In this document: positions 47,973-59,419 of the stretch, piece by piece
Layout of the letters: each line of letters starts with the position of its first letter
Position numbering within the stretch: position 1 is the first letter of the stretch
Assembly: GCA_964017195.1 (NCBI GenBank)
Contig: OZ024892.1
Span: 6,140,366-6,204,365 of the forward strand
Length of the DNA: 64,000 bases
DNA from: Siderastrea radians
Taxonomy: Eukaryota > Cnidaria > Anthozoa > Scleractinia > Rhizangiidae
Direction of reading: 5' to 3'
The notes under the pieces: model-generated
Seen by the model: only the letters and a program-made list of their open reading frames with translations
Told to the model about the DNA's origin: nothing
The model's database searches: none
Made by a program: the position numbers and the translations under genes

Positions 47973-48104
47973 CTAAATTGAAATTGTTTGCATCAATTAA
48001 CATCGTAACATTTACACCTTCCAAAAAATGGTGAGATATGAGGACTTCTTACACCCACTCAACAGTTAGAAACACCTTGTACAATATAATAAATGTTACA
48101 CACG

Positions 48105-48662
48105 AAAGAACTACATAGCAGAGTTCAATTGAATGGTCTCCCTTTACTATTTCATCCACAGACTTAAAACTTAGAACAGCCTTGCAGAGCAAAGTAAACA
48201 ATGTTGCACGAAAGTCAACAGCTCAATAGCTTTCACTCGAAAGAACGAGTGTAAGCAAATCGTCCACAAGCCCAAAAGTTAGAAGCCCCCATAACTAGGC
48301 GAAGAATCAAGCGTACGTTATAAAAAATTAAGCTTTTTTATCTTACCAATATTTTTTCTTGTTCCGTTATACGCCGGTATCAGAGAACAACACGCCTTAC
48401 CAATTTCTGTGGCAGTTTCCTACAAAACAAAATTCAAAAATTTGTATATTATTGTCTTGTGAATAAATTGCAGATATCAAATTTCGTGAAATGAGATTTT
48501 CACACTTTCACGCGCCTATCGCCAACATTGTAGCTGGAAGATTCTTCTTGCTAGTGACGAGAAGTCCGTTTTGCTAACTATAAAATCGACTGATGGACCT
48601 TTTGTGATTATAAGCAAGAAAAGAGCAAAGCAAATGCTTTCAAGAATTGGGTCACAGCATAA
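48105..48662. repeat. Segmental duplication block (pairs with 22609-23172)
   Basis: Matches 22609-23172, then runs without interruption into sequence matching 39121-41520. It is the uninterrupted version of the lectin H block and marks the empty site of the central transposons. A short (ATTATG)n array follows at 48796-48823. Confidence 0.75.
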
Positions 48663-49385
48663 ATGGGACTTATTTGTGCGGTTGCATTAGAGCACTTCCC
48701 ACTAGGTTTACTCCTAAGCGGAGCGATTATTCATCATTAGACGAACACAGCTCCCACACTGATAGCAGTTACCCCACATAAATATTTTTATTACCATTAT
48801 GATTATGATTATGATTATGATTAACACCTTGATCAAAATAACGGCAGTTTTCACAGTTGTCAACAAAAATAACAAGAGCACGGCTCAAAGTAAAGTTTCC
48901 ACAGCGTGGATGAAATATTGGAGCATACAAAAATATTTTAACATTGTTTAAAACCGGTGACATTTCATTTTGACCTCAAGAAACTGTTTTTTAAACTCTC
49001 TAATTGTTTCGCGATTCAAACACTCCCTCAGTCCTGAATATTCAATGTATTGTTTCACCGCTGAAACGTAGACGTTGCAGCTTGTTTCGTAAGAAGCAAT
49101 AAATAAAATAATGCATAGAATAATGAACGATGAATAAAAGTGTTTACATTGACCTTTGAGAAAATGTTGGACAAGGGACAAAAATAGACTTAACAAAAAG
49201 ACCAGACTTACTTTTACTACTGCTATCCACTGACAAAACAAGAAGCAGATTACGTGCCTTTATGTGGAAACGTTTCAAAATACCCTTTACACGTTTTCAA
49301 AATAATTCCAGGCAATTTTTAACATTATTGTCGATCCCTCGCCAAAATGAAAATATAATTCCGCTCGAGTTGCGTCAACAAAACT

Positions 49386-49535
49386 AGGAAAAGTTCTTGT
49401 TTCGTTGCATAATTAATAAATGAGGGGTACTTCACATCTCATAGGTAATGTGTAGAAACATTCTGAGCAATCCTTGATGACTTCCATTTCGCCTTGACTA
49501 CAGTTCGGAAAATATCATCGTGTGAACCAGGAAAA
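49386..49535 (+). promoter_or_regulatory. Proximal 5' flank of lectin I
   Basis: Conserved with G and H: aaaagttcttgtttcgttgc, ataggtaatgtgtagaaa, ttgatgacttcc, ttgactacagtt, tatcatcgtgtgaaccagg and the start context. Transcription probably begins within it. Confidence 0.6.
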
Positions 49536-50879
49536 ATGTTTCCTCGTCCGAGCTTTGTGCTGCTTCTTTGCCTCGTGGTTAACATTAACCTTTCTAGCAG
49601 CAAACCTCAAAATTCCAGCACCAAGCCAGTCGATAAGCCTAACCCTCAAGCGGGACAGAGTTTTGTGGTGAACAACAACTGCGGTCTGGAGAAAACAGAT
49701 CGTGAAATGATGGCTTATTTCAAAACCAAAGTTGATCACATCGCCGAACAATCCAGCAAAGGTAAAGCTTTTTCTATATTCCCGGCCGCTATGAGTACGT
49801 GTTCCGTTGCGTTCAATTTAGTAACAAAAAAATGCTATCTGGCGCTATTCTACGAGAGTCACGAGAATGCGTGAATCGAAACAGTCGAAGCGGAGAAATG
49901 ACGGAATTTGGCTAGTAAAAGCGAAAAGCTCAACCGAGGCTGCCACAGTAAAAATAATTTCCCAAAGTAAAATAATTTCCTTAAAAAATCAGACCAACGG
50001 ACGGACCAATTGCCCGTCCAAACGCAGCTTTCAAGCGTTACGATTTCACCCAGCGTTGTGCAACTTTCCTTTAAATATTAAATCTAAGAATTTAGCGGTT
50101 TCTGTGAAATCAGTATCCTGTAATTCAGTGAAAATTGGTGTTTCAAGAATACCAAAGAAAAGAAGATATCAAAATTTCGTGATCACCAATATTTTTGTCT
50201 ATTTTGGCGTCCTGACGTTTCGCAGTTTTACATAATTGTTTTCGCACCATCACTTGACCTTTCACTTGACAAGTGACAGTTCTTTCTTTAATGCTCCTGT
50301 TTTAGGGTAGGCCTGCCCAAACTGATGTGAACGTTTTCTAAAAACTTATTTTTTCACATTTTCTTGGCCTCCAAAGTTGCAAAAAAATGCTGTGAACATT
50401 TTATTTAATCGAATATTTCTCGTATCTAGTTCTTTCGTTCAACAGAATTGGCGTGTTCCAACGGTTGGGTTGCGTATGGCAAATCTTGCTTCCTCGTCAT
50501 CGACATTCCAACGCTGGAGTGGAGCGCAGCCAGACGAAATTGCCAAAAGCTGGGAGCAGACCTCGCTAAAATCACCTCGGCCGCCGAAGATCAGTTGATC
50601 TCCACTCTTATTAGCAAGCAGACAAAAACTACAGCATGGGGAGCATGGCTGGGACTTCACCGTAAGGCAGACACGAAATTTTACTGGACAGACGGCACTC
50701 TGTTGGCCGGCTATACCGCGTGGTCCCGAGGTGAACCGAGCAATCCATCGGGTGAGAAGTGTGGCCACATCTTTGGTCCGTTAGATCACAGAAAGGGAAA
50801 GTGGAATGACATACAATGCAGCCTAGGAAAGTCAAGTATAGCTGCAGCTCCGGTGGTTCTCTGCCAGAAAAAAGTCTAA
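49536..50879 (+). CDS. C-type lectin I, intact secreted lectin (EPS type)
   Basis: Exons 49536-49761 and 50446-50879 join across a 684-nt phase-1 intron (GTAAAG...CAACAG) to 660 nt, 219 residues. Residues 1 to about 21 are the signal peptide (FVLLLCLVVNINLSS). A Pro/Lys linker with N-S-S, NNNCG and an amphipathic helix lead into the CTLD, which starts with Cys79. Key points are GAWLGLH (141-147), EPS (172-174), Cys181, WND (195-197), Cys200 and Cys215. EPS replaces the EPN of copies A, C and G, while WND is kept, so Ca2+ binding is plausible but sugar choice is uncertain. An in-frame ATG at 49494 exists; paralogues and the AAAAATG context favour 49536. A secreted pattern-recognition role is inferred from family. 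Confidence 0.9.
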
Positions 50880-51008
50880 ATAATTCTTTTAATGTTGTAT
50901 TACCAGTTGATATAAACGTTTAGCTTTCGATAAATGTAGGCCTTGTAAAACACAAAATCTGCACTGTTAATCGTTAAAACATAATTCGTGTATGCTGCTT
51001 TGAAGAAG

Positions 51009-51014
51009 AATAAA
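51009..51014 (+). terminator. Poly(A) signal of lectin I
   Basis: AATAAA in gaagaataaaacttgtcac, 130 nt after the stop. The sequence is the same as downstream of lectin G. Confidence 0.75.
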
Positions 51015-51209
51015 ACTTGTCACTCGAACGAGCATTATGTGCCTAGTTTTTGGGCTTGGAATTCTAAGAACGTTCTAAAACTGGTTTCAAAGTACATACG
51101 AGTCACAACTCACAAAGGATGAGAATTGGCTTGACCTTGTTTAAGGGTAATCTCCTTTCCACCACTATCCAGTCGTTAACTTCCCGTTTGCAAGTTTGCT
51201 CCCAGGGTT

Positions 51210-54200
51210 TTATATCAACGTACTGTTTCCCTCGATCTCCAAGTGCAACACATCTAAACTCCAATTCGGTCCGAAATCCAAGGGGCAAAGATTTGTCAGC
51301 CGTGAGATTGTTTCAGTGTTATCCTCGACAAACAACTGAACATAACACAACTTGGTAGCATTGGAAACACCATTCTTTCTTCAGTTTTCTGCTTTGTATC
51401 CTAATCCCTCTTATCATTATATAAACGCTGTTCTTTTCACTCGGCCATTTTCTCGATTTCGCCTTGCTTTCTTAGTACAACAAATTTTGAAACCCAAGTG
51501 GATTTCAAATAAGACCCCGCACAAACAGATGCAACATTTTCATTCAACAACGTTCAACACTGTTGAATCCAACATGTTAGGCCCCAGCCAAACGTCCCAA
51601 GATCAGCTCTAATTAACACACGATTTTGTCACCTGCACAGAGTAATTTTCAAAAATGCACTTTTGACTCTGAAAATTAACTCCTGGCTAGGGGCTTAAAT
51701 CAGTTAAATGACTTCAGTTCTCAAAAGTTCTCAAATGGAGTAATTCTTACTCTTTATGGAGATACATACCTGCCAACCGTATAAAATCAGAAATAGGGAC
51801 CATCCCCCCCCCAGCACTGAGCAGAGTCCAGAATGCTCCAGGGTTTTTGCATTAATTTTTAAAAATGTTGCCTTTACTGTACTGTTTAAGCATTAGAATT
51901 CTCAGGTATTGTTTAATGGTCTCAAGCACTACATGTATTCCACAAAACAACAGGATTTAGAAGAGTCAAGACTAATCTTTAACAACCCAGTTCCAAATTT
52001 TGACAAAGGAAAATGTCTTTTTTCCTCTTGAAAATCGGAATGTCCCAATTTTTTTAGGTTTCGAAACTCAAAAATCGGGACAATTCCGATTAAATTGGGA
52101 CGGTTGGCAGGTATGGAGTTAATTTACCTCCACTTCCGTAGTAAATAATTTCCCTTATGGAGTTACAGAAGTCCAAAGTAAAGTAACGCCATAGTCAGTA
52201 GGTAACTCCAGTAGATGAGTTAATTAAACTCTAAAAATTACTGCGTAGTAAGAAGATGCCATAATGAAGAAGGCCAAACAAGCGTGCTCTCTTAGTTAAA
52301 GGGACAGTCTCATTAATTTTTAGTATGACTGTAAAATGCCAAACGACACATTTCTATCTATGGAAGCCTAAAAATAATTGTCCAGTAGTACTGAAATGGG
52401 TATTCCAATACATGGAAACTACAAATAAGTATGTCTGGGTAGGGATGGCCAGGATGGAAATGGCATCCAACTTGAAATCTTCTGGCAGAATTTTTCAAGG
52501 TTCTGCCCTTGTGTCTAATATAAAATTTCTAAAAACTAATTTTGGCTTGTTTTTTCTTGTGAAAATTCATTTAATATTGTCCCCTTGGTGGTCTAAAAGC
52601 AATTCATATGTGAACAAGGTACTTTGATATAAATTAATCAAAATTGTGACAAAGAAGATAGGAAAATCGCCATGAGACTGGCCCTTTAAGCACACTACAT
52701 TGCAGCATCTCACCTCATCTCGGGCTCTTCTCAGGGCGTCGATATACCACTGCTCTACCTCGTATACGTAAACCAGTCGATTTCGAACAAGGACGAAGAA
52801 TAAGGCTTGGAATGATTCCCATACGACCTGTAAATGAGAATGGCAAAATATTTCAACAATTTGGGGCCCCGCGTGACAAACAAACAAAGGGTTAAAACCT
52901 TTACAAGGCACACGAAACTAGCTCCATTCACTCTTATATGGATGTCAACACCTCCCCCACTCCCCCCCCAAAAAAAAACTCTTCCACAAAAGGTAAAAAC
53001 GTAACTGTTTGCCATCTCAAAGTGGGCGTCTTATTGATCGAAGGTCTCATGAACTATGTCAACTAAGTACTTTTGTAGGAAAATCTGCACTGCTGTTCAT
53101 GCGTGGCAATTGACTTGCCTGTCTGTTGTCCATAGAGATAACCAGGTTAATGTGAGGAATGGACAACAGTCTGTCAAAGGGGACTGAAACTTGTCTATCT
53201 GCAAAGAAAAGCGGTTAGAAGATAGAGATTATGGCATCTAGTTTAAGTATCATTGTGAAAAGCCAAGGGACAATTTTGTTTAATGAAAGCCTAAAATATT
53301 AGTTCACTTTGGCTTAAAAAGGCTGCTCTAGTGCAAGGAAACTACGTATTAGAAAGTGTGTTTGGTTTTTGGAAATAGCTTCCAAGTCAAAGACGTAATC
53401 CATACCTCCCACATGGAGGGGAGGAGCGCGTGACGAACCCAAAAATTGTCTCACTTGGGGGCTACCCGCCTTCATGTGAGAGCAAAGTACAATGGTCTGC
53501 GGGACACTGTAGAAATGACCACCATAGAAATGTGGTCGATTTAACGGGGGGGGGGGGGGGGGGCGGGTAGGTTCATAAGAAGAGGTTCTACAGTACCAAA
53601 AAACAGGGATATCTACATGACAATAATCAAACGTAACCAAGAATCCCACAGGATATAATCATGTTGATACGAAACAAGAAAAGCAATCTGGGGAAACAGC
53701 TTATAGTCTGCGACGAAACTGCGCTATTAAGTATCATTTTACAGTTCCGAAATAAGTTTGTAAATTGGTTAATCACGTTTCTGACACCACAGGCAGCCCA
53801 AGCTAACGTTGAGAACTACGCATAAATTAGACTGTTTTTCCACGCTATGCATAATGATGACTTCGGCAATATTTAAGAGTTTGTATGGAAACGCTACAAA
53901 ACGTCTCAAATTGCCACAAATCAGAAAAAAGTCCAAATAAAAATGATTTGCCTTATTACATTGTTGTATTGGTCATTATTTGAGGGCTTCCTGGGCTGGT
54001 TTGAAGCCTTTTAGGCGAGAAATTGAGGTTTTTATTTTTCATGTTTGCTGAATCTTTAGAATTAATTAAAGGCAGGAAACAGTTTCACACTGCACCTCAC
54101 TTGAGGTTCGATAAATTCCATCACAAGAAGCGAATCGCCCTAAAACTTCAACGGTGTATTCTTGGGTCTTGTGCATACCTTTATTCTTTCTCATAGGTTC

Positions 54201-57200
54201 CAGATCCTATTTTAAGCCGTCGAAAATCCGTCTTAAATACGAAACTCGCCTTTCCTGGTATGCGGTTTCATTTGAAGTGCACACATGAATCATTGCGAGA
54301 GGCGTTTCGACGACAAAATGGCCCCTAGCCGGAAAGAGGCTGAGTGAGATTGTCCACAAGCAAAAGGCGACACTGCGGAGTCCAGAGAGGTCGGTTTAAC
54401 CGGAAATAGAGAAATATTAGAACGGCCGTGAAATTCACTCGCCTCACTTGACTTGGAAAACCATAATTTTGTTTTAGGGACGACTGAAGAACTATCTTTT
54501 GCTGCGCTCTAATCAATCCATTCGATGATTTTATGCCGAGTATTTGGCGCAAGTGACCCTGCTCACTGCCCGCAAATCAACCTCATTATTTAATTCCGAT
54601 ATATAGGGTTGTCTTCCCGAAAAAAAATATATTGCTGTGACCGTGGAAAAATACCCACCACAGTTTCCATTCCTTTGAAAAGCGGTGCAATTTTTTTCTA
54701 GGTGGAAACTGCTCCTCGTCTCTGCTTCTAGATTTCGACAACATTTTTTTGTGGTAAACAGGTAAATGTGACGGAACAAATCACTATGCTAACATATTGT
54801 CGCACGAAGGCATTAAAACGTGCTCGTGGCGTCAAGTGAGGCGACTAAATTTCACGGGCGTGCTGATAGTTCTCTATTTTCGTCAAACCGACCTCTCTGG
54901 ACTCCGCAGTGTCGCCTTTTGCATGTGGACAATGTCACTCAGGCTCTCCCCAGCTGAGGGCAATTTTGTCGTCGAAACGCGGCTCGCAAAGATTCATGTG
55001 TGCACTTCAAATGAAAACGCATACCAGGAAAGGCGAGTTTCGTATTTAAGGCGGATTTTCGACGGCTTAAAATAGGATCTGGAACCTATGAGAAAGAAGA
55101 GAGGTATGTGCATGACCCAAGAATACACCTTTGAAGTTTTACGGCGATTCGTTTATTGTGATGGAATTTATCGAGCCTCAAGTGAGGTGCAGTGTGAAAC
55201 TGTTTCCTGCCTTTTACCGTACCCAAATTGTGAATTAGCCAATCAGAAGCCTTGTTTACTGTCATGATTTTCTACGATATCAAGTCACTGACCTGATATC
55301 CTACGATATCATGGACAGTTTGTGAAACTCGCATTTTTTTGCAGACTTTAGAGGCGAAAATTACAACAGAAATGCAACGAAACGTAAAACTATTACATTT
55401 GTTAAACGAGAAAGTAATTTGTTTAACGGTAAGAGAGAAAAAAAATACAATTTCGCGCCAAAATTGGAAGCGGCTACACTGGTGGGCGCTCGAGTGAACT
55501 TTACGGACAGCGCTGAAACTTTTTTGGTTTCAAAATGGAGCCGGATTTTCCAAATTTCTTTCTTAACCTGGACTTCCAACATTCAGAAAATGAAACTCCA
55601 AACAAAAGAATAAATAAAATGGCAGATGAGGAGTTGGAGAAGAGTATTGACGACCAGAAAAGTGTAAATCCGTGTCACTCTACAACGCCTGACTTTTTTA
55701 GTACGCTTCGGCAGCATATCAAGCTCGTTTGGTCTCACCGTGGGTATTTTGGCTCGACTACGTCTCGCCAAAATACGAACCATGGCTCGACCAAACTCGC
55801 CTGATATGCCGCCGAAGCGTAACAAAAAGGTACGATTAGGTATAATTATTAATTCTAAAGATTCAGCAAATATGAAAAATAAAAACCTCAATTTCTTGCC
55901 TAAAAAGCTTCAAACCAGCCCAGGAAGCCCTCAAATAATGACCAATGCAACAAATGACATAAGGCAAATTATTTTTATTTCGACTTCCTTCTGATTTGTG
56001 GCAATTTGAGACGTTTTGTAGCGTTTCCATACAAACTCTTAAATGTTGCCGATGTCATTATTATGTATAGCGTGCCGATGTCATTATTATGCTTAGCGTG
56101 GAAAAAACAGTTTAATTTATGCGCAGTTCTCAATGTAAGCTTGGGCTGCCTGTGCTGACACCATAAAATTCTGAAAATAAGCCCCTCTCTGGAAAATAAT
56201 CCAAGTGAAAACACATTAGGGTGGATGTGGGATAAACAAAGTTGTTTTCCGACTGCAATCATTCATTCCCAAACTCGCTGATTCCTCATCACGTTTGAAC
56301 AACGAAGATCAAAAGATTGCATAAATTTGCCGACTTAGTTTCTTCGTTTTACATCAAACACTCGAGAGGAGGTCGTATCAGGATATCCAACAACTCACAT
56401 TTCACTCACTCCGCTAAGCGACGTTTTTTCAACTCTCCTTTCGGTATAGGAAATCCTGTCCCTCACGCGTTTTACTATATTTCCTCATATAAAACTCGAT
56501 CCCGTATAAAAACTGTAATTATTTTGTCGTTATTACCTTTTAACTGGGTCCACAATTTAATAAGCTTGTCCAATAGTTCGCAGTCATCTCTTGAACAATT
56601 TGTTCTCACGAACCTGACTCCATGCGCAGTTCTGCATACTACGAAAAGAATAACGTAATAATTCTGATATTTACCCTCTTAGGAGAAAAGAAAGCTATTA
56701 CTTACTAGCCGGGTTTCTTTAAGACTATTCTTGAACCGTTTTCAGATTCAAAAGTACTGAACGAACTTCAGTGAACTAGGGTAATACGTAGTTTTATAGC
56801 CAGCAAAAAAACATGACTAAGTTGGCTATGATAATAATTACTGTTTTATTAAAGCGGTTTTTAATTGCGTGCCGTAAAGCCAAATCGAATCAATAACTCT
56901 GGGCAATCACAATAAACGTAAAAACACAATGAACCAATCAGAACTCGAAACACATACATGAAACAGGCGGCGAGCGCGGGAAAACGCGTGCGAGCAAGGC
57001 CAACATTGGTTTCAGTTTTATTTCTGATTGTCGAAAAAGTGGCGCGAGTTATTTAACCAATCAGTGTGTAGTAAAGCAAAACCAAGACAAATGCGAATTA
57101 CTTTCGACACTTAATCGGCCATTTTCGAGTTGTGTTGTGCCTCTTTTTCAAAGCGAGGCCTGGTGCACAACTTCTTATGAAAATGAGTTTTATCTGCATG

Positions 57201-59295
57201 TGAATGAAAACTCATTTTCATATGCAAGGCTGCGAGCCAAGAATCGCTTTGAAAAAGAGGTACAAGACAAATCGCAATTGGCCTGTTGGAAACCACACTA
57301 TACAAACAACTCCATGGCCAAGATTATGAGAAAGATTAAAGAAGTAGTGTCACGATAATGATATTCGATTTGTTGCTCACCTAAGATGAACGCTAGTTCC
57401 ACTGTTATTTGTCCTATTAAAGTCTTATCCTTCATGTAAGATTGCGCCTGAAACAAATCACACGAAAGCCAAGCTGCCAGTGAGAATTATCACATTTTTT
57501 TTAGGCAAGCAAACAACAAGCCTCATTTTTTACAAGAGAATGAACTTGTTCATACTTGTTTTTTCAAGTATTTAGTGATTCTGTTGTCCTCTGGTAACAT
57601 TAATTTACGCAAAAAATGCAATATCACGATATTGTTTCACGTGGGCCACAAAAGCCTAAAGTTGGTTACTTCACACAAGAGTGTGGCCTCCAAAGACGTT
57701 TGCAAAGCTTACGCACGGAAACTTGTCGGCCTGCGCAAAAGTTAGGAACTTAACCTTACGCTCTTGTGGAACAAAACTTTCCACAAACCTCGTCAACCAC
57801 GACACTTTCAACTGCGCAAACGGCCTTTATCACTTCACGTGTTATTTCTGGGAGAGAAAATGTAATGCACATCATGATATAAATGTATAATAGTAATAAT
57901 ATATAATAATAATATAATAATAATATTTCGGCTTTAGGAGCACTTAACAGAGTCTCAGTGCTCTTACAATTATGCAGATAAAGAAGTCAACTAATACTAA
58001 TACTAATACTATATATCTTAATATATCACATATATTATGCTTTTGTAGGACTCCAAATTAAAGCCTAAGGCCATACTTTTACGGCTGGCGTCAAAGTACG
58101 CTGTTTTTTTACGTTATTGTATTCCATACCATTTGATGACTGCACGGCAAGGAGTCTGGATTGCTCTGATAAGGCTATCTGAAAATTTTAAATAATGGCA
58201 AAATTTGGATGTTTAGTTCAAACGGTAAAGAGCTGTCACTAGTCTTAGGAATGGACAAGCTAGGAGGACTCAACAGCCGGTTTCTAGTATGGGGAGAGTG
58301 TGCAAAGAGATGTAGGACAAATCCAGGTGGAAAGATGGAGTGGACCACGAGAAAAGAGGATAGAAACTAAAAGTAAACAGGCGGGAGAAATACTGCAGAA
58401 TAATTATGGTGATTGTTCACCTACCTGCAACGCTTTGATTTTCATTAAAGGGCTACTGTTTTCTCTGGAGAATATGTCAGGAGAAGAGCAATTTTCTTTC
58501 ACTTCACACTCCTTTTCAGATGTTTGCTTTACGTTTTCACTCCCTAAGCTGCATTCAACGGTGTTCGGTTCTTCCTTGGATTTTGAACACAGGATTGAGC
58601 TTGCGATCTTGTTAAACTGCGCAAACAACTGTTCCTCCATAATATCTATTGACAAAAGAGTACAACAAATCAAATAGAATCATTCTAATTTGAAAAACAA
58701 GATGAGGTGAAAGGTGGGTCCTTGTCCCCCGCTTTATCATGAGCCACAAGGAACGTGCATTTTGACTCCATATCATAAAAGCCCATTTTTCATAGCAAGG
58801 TTGTCCTTTGTTGACTTGATAAAAGCAAATCACTTTCAGTGAGGCCTTCTTAGCTTGGGAAGTGAAATATCTGTATTCTTTACATTTAATTTTCGCACAC
58901 AACGCGACTGTCTTATTTCTTATGATCGCGCTTTTCCTGATCGCATGCAAAACCACAAACATGTTCCCTTGGGCTTCCAGTTTGAACATCTGTTTCAATA
59001 ATCTTATGATCTTACTTGGAAATGATGTGTTGATCCAGTCTGTAGTTTTCCCCTTAATGAGTCTAGTTGTAATATTTGCTGCTGTCATTATCACCTATAA
59101 AAACAGGACCAAAAATGAGAAAAAAAGAAATGTTGAAAAAAAAATGTAAGTATGCGAACGGCCACGGAATGTACACTCTAAGTGCGCAAGATTAGTAATG
59201 ATTACTGGTGTTAGTGATTTCCAGTCCTCACCTTGGGGTTCATTTCCTGGGGACAAAGGCTCTCAAATGCATTCAAGCTTTTCTTCTTGGAAGAT
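51210..59295 (-). CDS. Unidentified multi-exon minus-strand gene, 5' end missing
   Basis: Exons in transcription order are 59295-59232, 59094-59016, 58645-58425, 57447-57381, 53198-53119 and 52827-52714, possibly ending with 51335-51210 (stop 51210-51212). Every junction has a proper acceptor and donor and the phases agree (2/0, 0/1, 1/0, 0/1, 1/0, 0/0), which chance would not give. Exon 53198-53119 uses a GC donor (CAG/GCAAGT). Peptides are KKSLNAFESLCPQEMNPK, a Thr-rich piece ending TDWINTSFP, a long Ser/Glu/Lys-rich polar exon (MEEQLFAQFNKIASS...), AQSYMKDKTLIGQITVELAF, RQVSVPFDRLLSIPHINLV and VVWESFQALFFVLVRNRLVY. The last two exons look like a conserved helical domain. I recognise no family. 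Introns carry MITEs and a foldback element. The start codon was not found. Confidence 0.7.
51765..52115. mobile_element. MITE with CATACCTGCCAACCGT ends
   Basis: Inverted termini CATACCTGCCAACCGT and ACGGTTGGCAGGTATG, 351 bp apart, with no coding sequence. The target duplication is unclear. It lies in the presumed last intron of the minus-strand gene. Confidence 0.7.
52300..52685. mobile_element. TTAA-flanked MITE, 386 bp
   Basis: TTAA at 52296-52299 and 52686-52689. Ends AGGGACAGTCTCAT and ATGAGACTGGCCCT are inverted with one mismatch. It ends less than 30 bp from the donor of exon 52827-52714 of the minus-strand gene. Confidence 0.85.
53546..53563. repeat. G18 homopolymer
   Basis: Eighteen consecutive G on the plus strand inside an intron of the minus-strand gene. 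Confidence 0.9.
53785..54064. repeat. Interspersed repeat R2, copy b
   Basis: Same orientation as 14721-15000 and inverted relative to 55850-56162. With copy c it forms a 2.4-kb inverted structure enclosing a foldback element. Confidence 0.75.
54070..55214. mobile_element. 1.15-kb foldback element
   Basis: Ends AGGCAGGAAACAG and CTGTTTCCTGCCTT open two arms of about 390 bp (54070-54455 and 54826-55214) that are reverse complements with scattered differences. The spacer is about 370 bp. The left flank is TTAA and the right flank TTAC, suggesting another TTAA-targeted insertion. Non-coding. Confidence 0.8.
55535..55700 (+). other. Possible fragment of a recombinase-like protein N-terminus
   Basis: An ATG frame reads MEPDFPNFFLNLDF and then MADEELEKSIDDQKSVN before degenerating. 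It vaguely recalls the N-terminal leader of cnidarian tyrosine-recombinase-like (DUF3504/Crypton-type) proteins. The match is by memory of style only and may be wrong. Confidence 0.2.
55850..56162. repeat. Interspersed repeat R2, copy c (inverted)
   Basis: Reverse complement of copies a and b, with a small internal duplication of gatgtcattattatg. It runs directly into sequence shared with 19750-20180. Confidence 0.75.
56155..56660. repeat. Repeat shared with 19750-20180
   Basis: Shared blocks include ccataaaattctgaaaataa, gaaaacacattagggt, gactgcaatcattcattccc and ccttttaactgggtccaca. Both copies adjoin other repeats, so this is probably part of a larger composite element. Confidence 0.7.
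56661..57110. other. Intron/intergenic, nothing recognised
   Basis: Lies in the large intron of the minus-strand gene; no repeat or exon is recognised. Confidence 0.35.
57130..57275. repeat. Palindromic repeat
   Basis: gcctctttttcaaagcga near 57140 pairs with tcgctttgaaaaagaggt near 57245, and the centre (aaaatgagttttatc / gaatgaaaactcatttt) also folds. It resembles a short MITE. Confidence 0.65.
57890..57945. repeat. (TAA)n microsatellite
   Basis: Imperfect taataatat array in an intron of the minus-strand gene. Confidence 0.8.
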
Positions 59296-59419
59296 CTACA
59301 ATAAAAATAGCATTTGGTAATGTTAAACTTTGTTAGGCTGTATGACGTGTGTTTGTTTGTTTTTTTGTGGATAGCACGACAAACTTGAAAATTACTCCGC
59401 AGCGACGCCAAGCAATCCA

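Noticed and set aside
51104..51290. Minus-strand frame ending WIVVERRLPLNKVKPIL, and the overlapping plus-strand frame
   Set aside because: Neither has an acceptor and donor that fit its frame. The alternative frame from 51335 fits the minus-strand gene phase and was kept only as a possible last exon.
59383..59418. ATG at 59418 as the start of the minus-strand gene
   Set aside because: No donor downstream gives the phase needed by exon 59295-59232.
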